A stretch of DNA of 64,000 bases from Chloroflexota bacterium (GTDB lineage: Bacteria > Chloroflexota > Dormibacteria > Dormibacterales > Dormibacteraceae), in contig VBIU01000021.1 in the NCBI GenBank assembly GCA_005880945.1, forward strand, positions 1 through 64,000, given 5' to 3'. A model generated the notes under the pieces. That model was not told the DNA's origin, did no database searches, and saw nothing but the letters and a program-made list of their open reading frames with translations. The stretch's first letter is position 1; each line of letters starts with the position of its first letter. The position numbers and the translations under genes were made by a program. This document shows, in pieces, positions 63,531-64,000 of the stretch.

Positions 63531-64000
63531 AAGCCCGCAACCGGCTCGTTCGCCCGCTCCAAACTGCACTCAAGAGATCCAGGCTCACGCGGAGTGTTCG
63601 CGCCGTTGCCGCCGGGACGGCAAGCACCCTCGATGTCGATCTGAGCGACCCAGAGCTTGATCCAGGCCCGGTCTTCCTGCTCGTGACGCGGTCGCTCCCT
63701 GCGGGGTCGCCGGTCCTGGCTCGCCTGGTCGGAGCGCTCCGGTCATCTGGGACTGTCGACGACTTGATGGACGGCCTGATTGGCCATGACCCCCGCCGAC
63801 GCGAACGATGCGCGCGAATGGTGGGCGCCCTCCGATTTGATCCGGCGGTGCCATGGCTGGGCATGCAGCTGAATGCCGCAGAGCGCCCTGTGCGGCGGGC
63901 GGCCGCACGAGCTCTTGGACGCATTGGCGGCGCCCGCAGCGCCGACCTTCTGCTTGGTGCGCTCCGGACGCGGCGCCTACCGTCGAGCAGGCTCGTGATC
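63527..64000 (+). CDS. HEAT-repeat-like protein, 3' end outside window
   Basis: 158 codons are visible from GTG 63527, which overlaps the CNB-CpaE stop as GTGA. The N-terminus is basic (KARNRLVRPLQTALKRSR), and HEAT-like units appear in DDLMDGLIGHDPRRRERCARMVGALRFD and RPVRRAAARALGRIGGARSADLLLGAL. No membrane helix is seen in the visible part. HEAT proteins are scaffolds; position right after a CpaE-like ATPase suggests a structural or assembly partner. The rest lies beyond the window. Confidence 0.65.
   Translation, partial: MKARNRLVRPLQTALKRSRLTRSVRAVAAGTASTLDVDLSDPELDPGPVFLLVTRSLPAGSPVLARLVGALRSSGTVDDLMDGLIGHDPRRRERCARMVGALRFDPAVPWLGMQLNAAERPVRRAAARALGRIGGARSADLLLGALRTRRLPSSRLVI

Overview
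The window is about two-thirds G+C by eye and almost wall-to-wall coding, with 4-base start/stop overlaps along the operons and frequent GTG and TTG starts. PyrR, small PurL with separate PurS and PurQ, a CBS-less GuaB3-type IMP dehydrogenase, a MrfA/MrfB pair, DUF881 proteins and several apparently leaderless genes fit a Terrabacteria lineage such as Chloroflexota/Dormibacterota or Actinomycetota. No rRNA or tRNA gene is present, so this placement is inference. No prophage, IS transposase or CRISPR array was seen.

Region 1 (1-3802, minus strand) is a pyrimidine operon, pyrB-pyrR-carAB. carA and carB are one continuous frame, and a PyrR-type hairpin covers the pyrB ribosome binding site. Region 2 (3848-12900) holds a zinc-ribbon protein coupled to an ABC exporter, a thiolase, an MFS transporter, an ankyrin protein, a quinone reductase and an S9 peptidase. 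Region 3 (12915-23650, minus strand) is a purine operon, purB-C-S-Q-L-F-M-N-H, ending in tryptophan 2,3-dioxygenase. It starts at a TATAAT box and most junctions overlap. Region 4 (23827-26573) is an ECF sigma factor coupled to a large membrane-anchored anti-sigma-like protein. Region 5 (26570-35052, minus strand) is a second nucleotide operon, guaB3-guaA-purD-purE, continuing into a two-subunit pyruvate carboxylase and a Nudix hydrolase. The two operons plus region 1 supply most of IMP, GMP and early UMP synthesis; pyrC, purK and guaB with CBS domains are not in the window.

Region 6 (35133-51163) is a housekeeping mosaic: acyltransferase and epimerase, glutamate dehydrogenase, two DUF881 proteins, a PhaR-like regulator facing a PhaF-like histone-tailed protein, amidohydrolase, threonine aldolase and threonine dehydratase, HD phosphohydrolase, a molybdopterin-binding protein and cysS. 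Three divergent gene pairs here have start codons only 15-24 bp apart. Two copies of a 173-175 bp structured repeat sit between convergent genes. Region 7 (51303-54754) is the MrfA/MrfB helicase-exonuclease pair, followed by a convergent GGDEF/HD-GYP membrane protein. Region 8 (56931-64000) is a Tad/Flp-type surface locus: two TadE-like pseudopilins, a cysteine-rich TadG-like exported protein, an RDD protein, CpaB, a cyclic-nucleotide-domain/CpaE fusion and the start of a HEAT-like protein.

The strongest undescribed candidate is the two-copy repeat (35571-35743 and 46315-46489). Its hairpins differ in sequence between copies, but four base pairs change on both sides and so stay paired. Other leads are the CarA-CarB fusion, the PyrR hairpin, the compact divergent promoters and the CNB-CpaE fusion.
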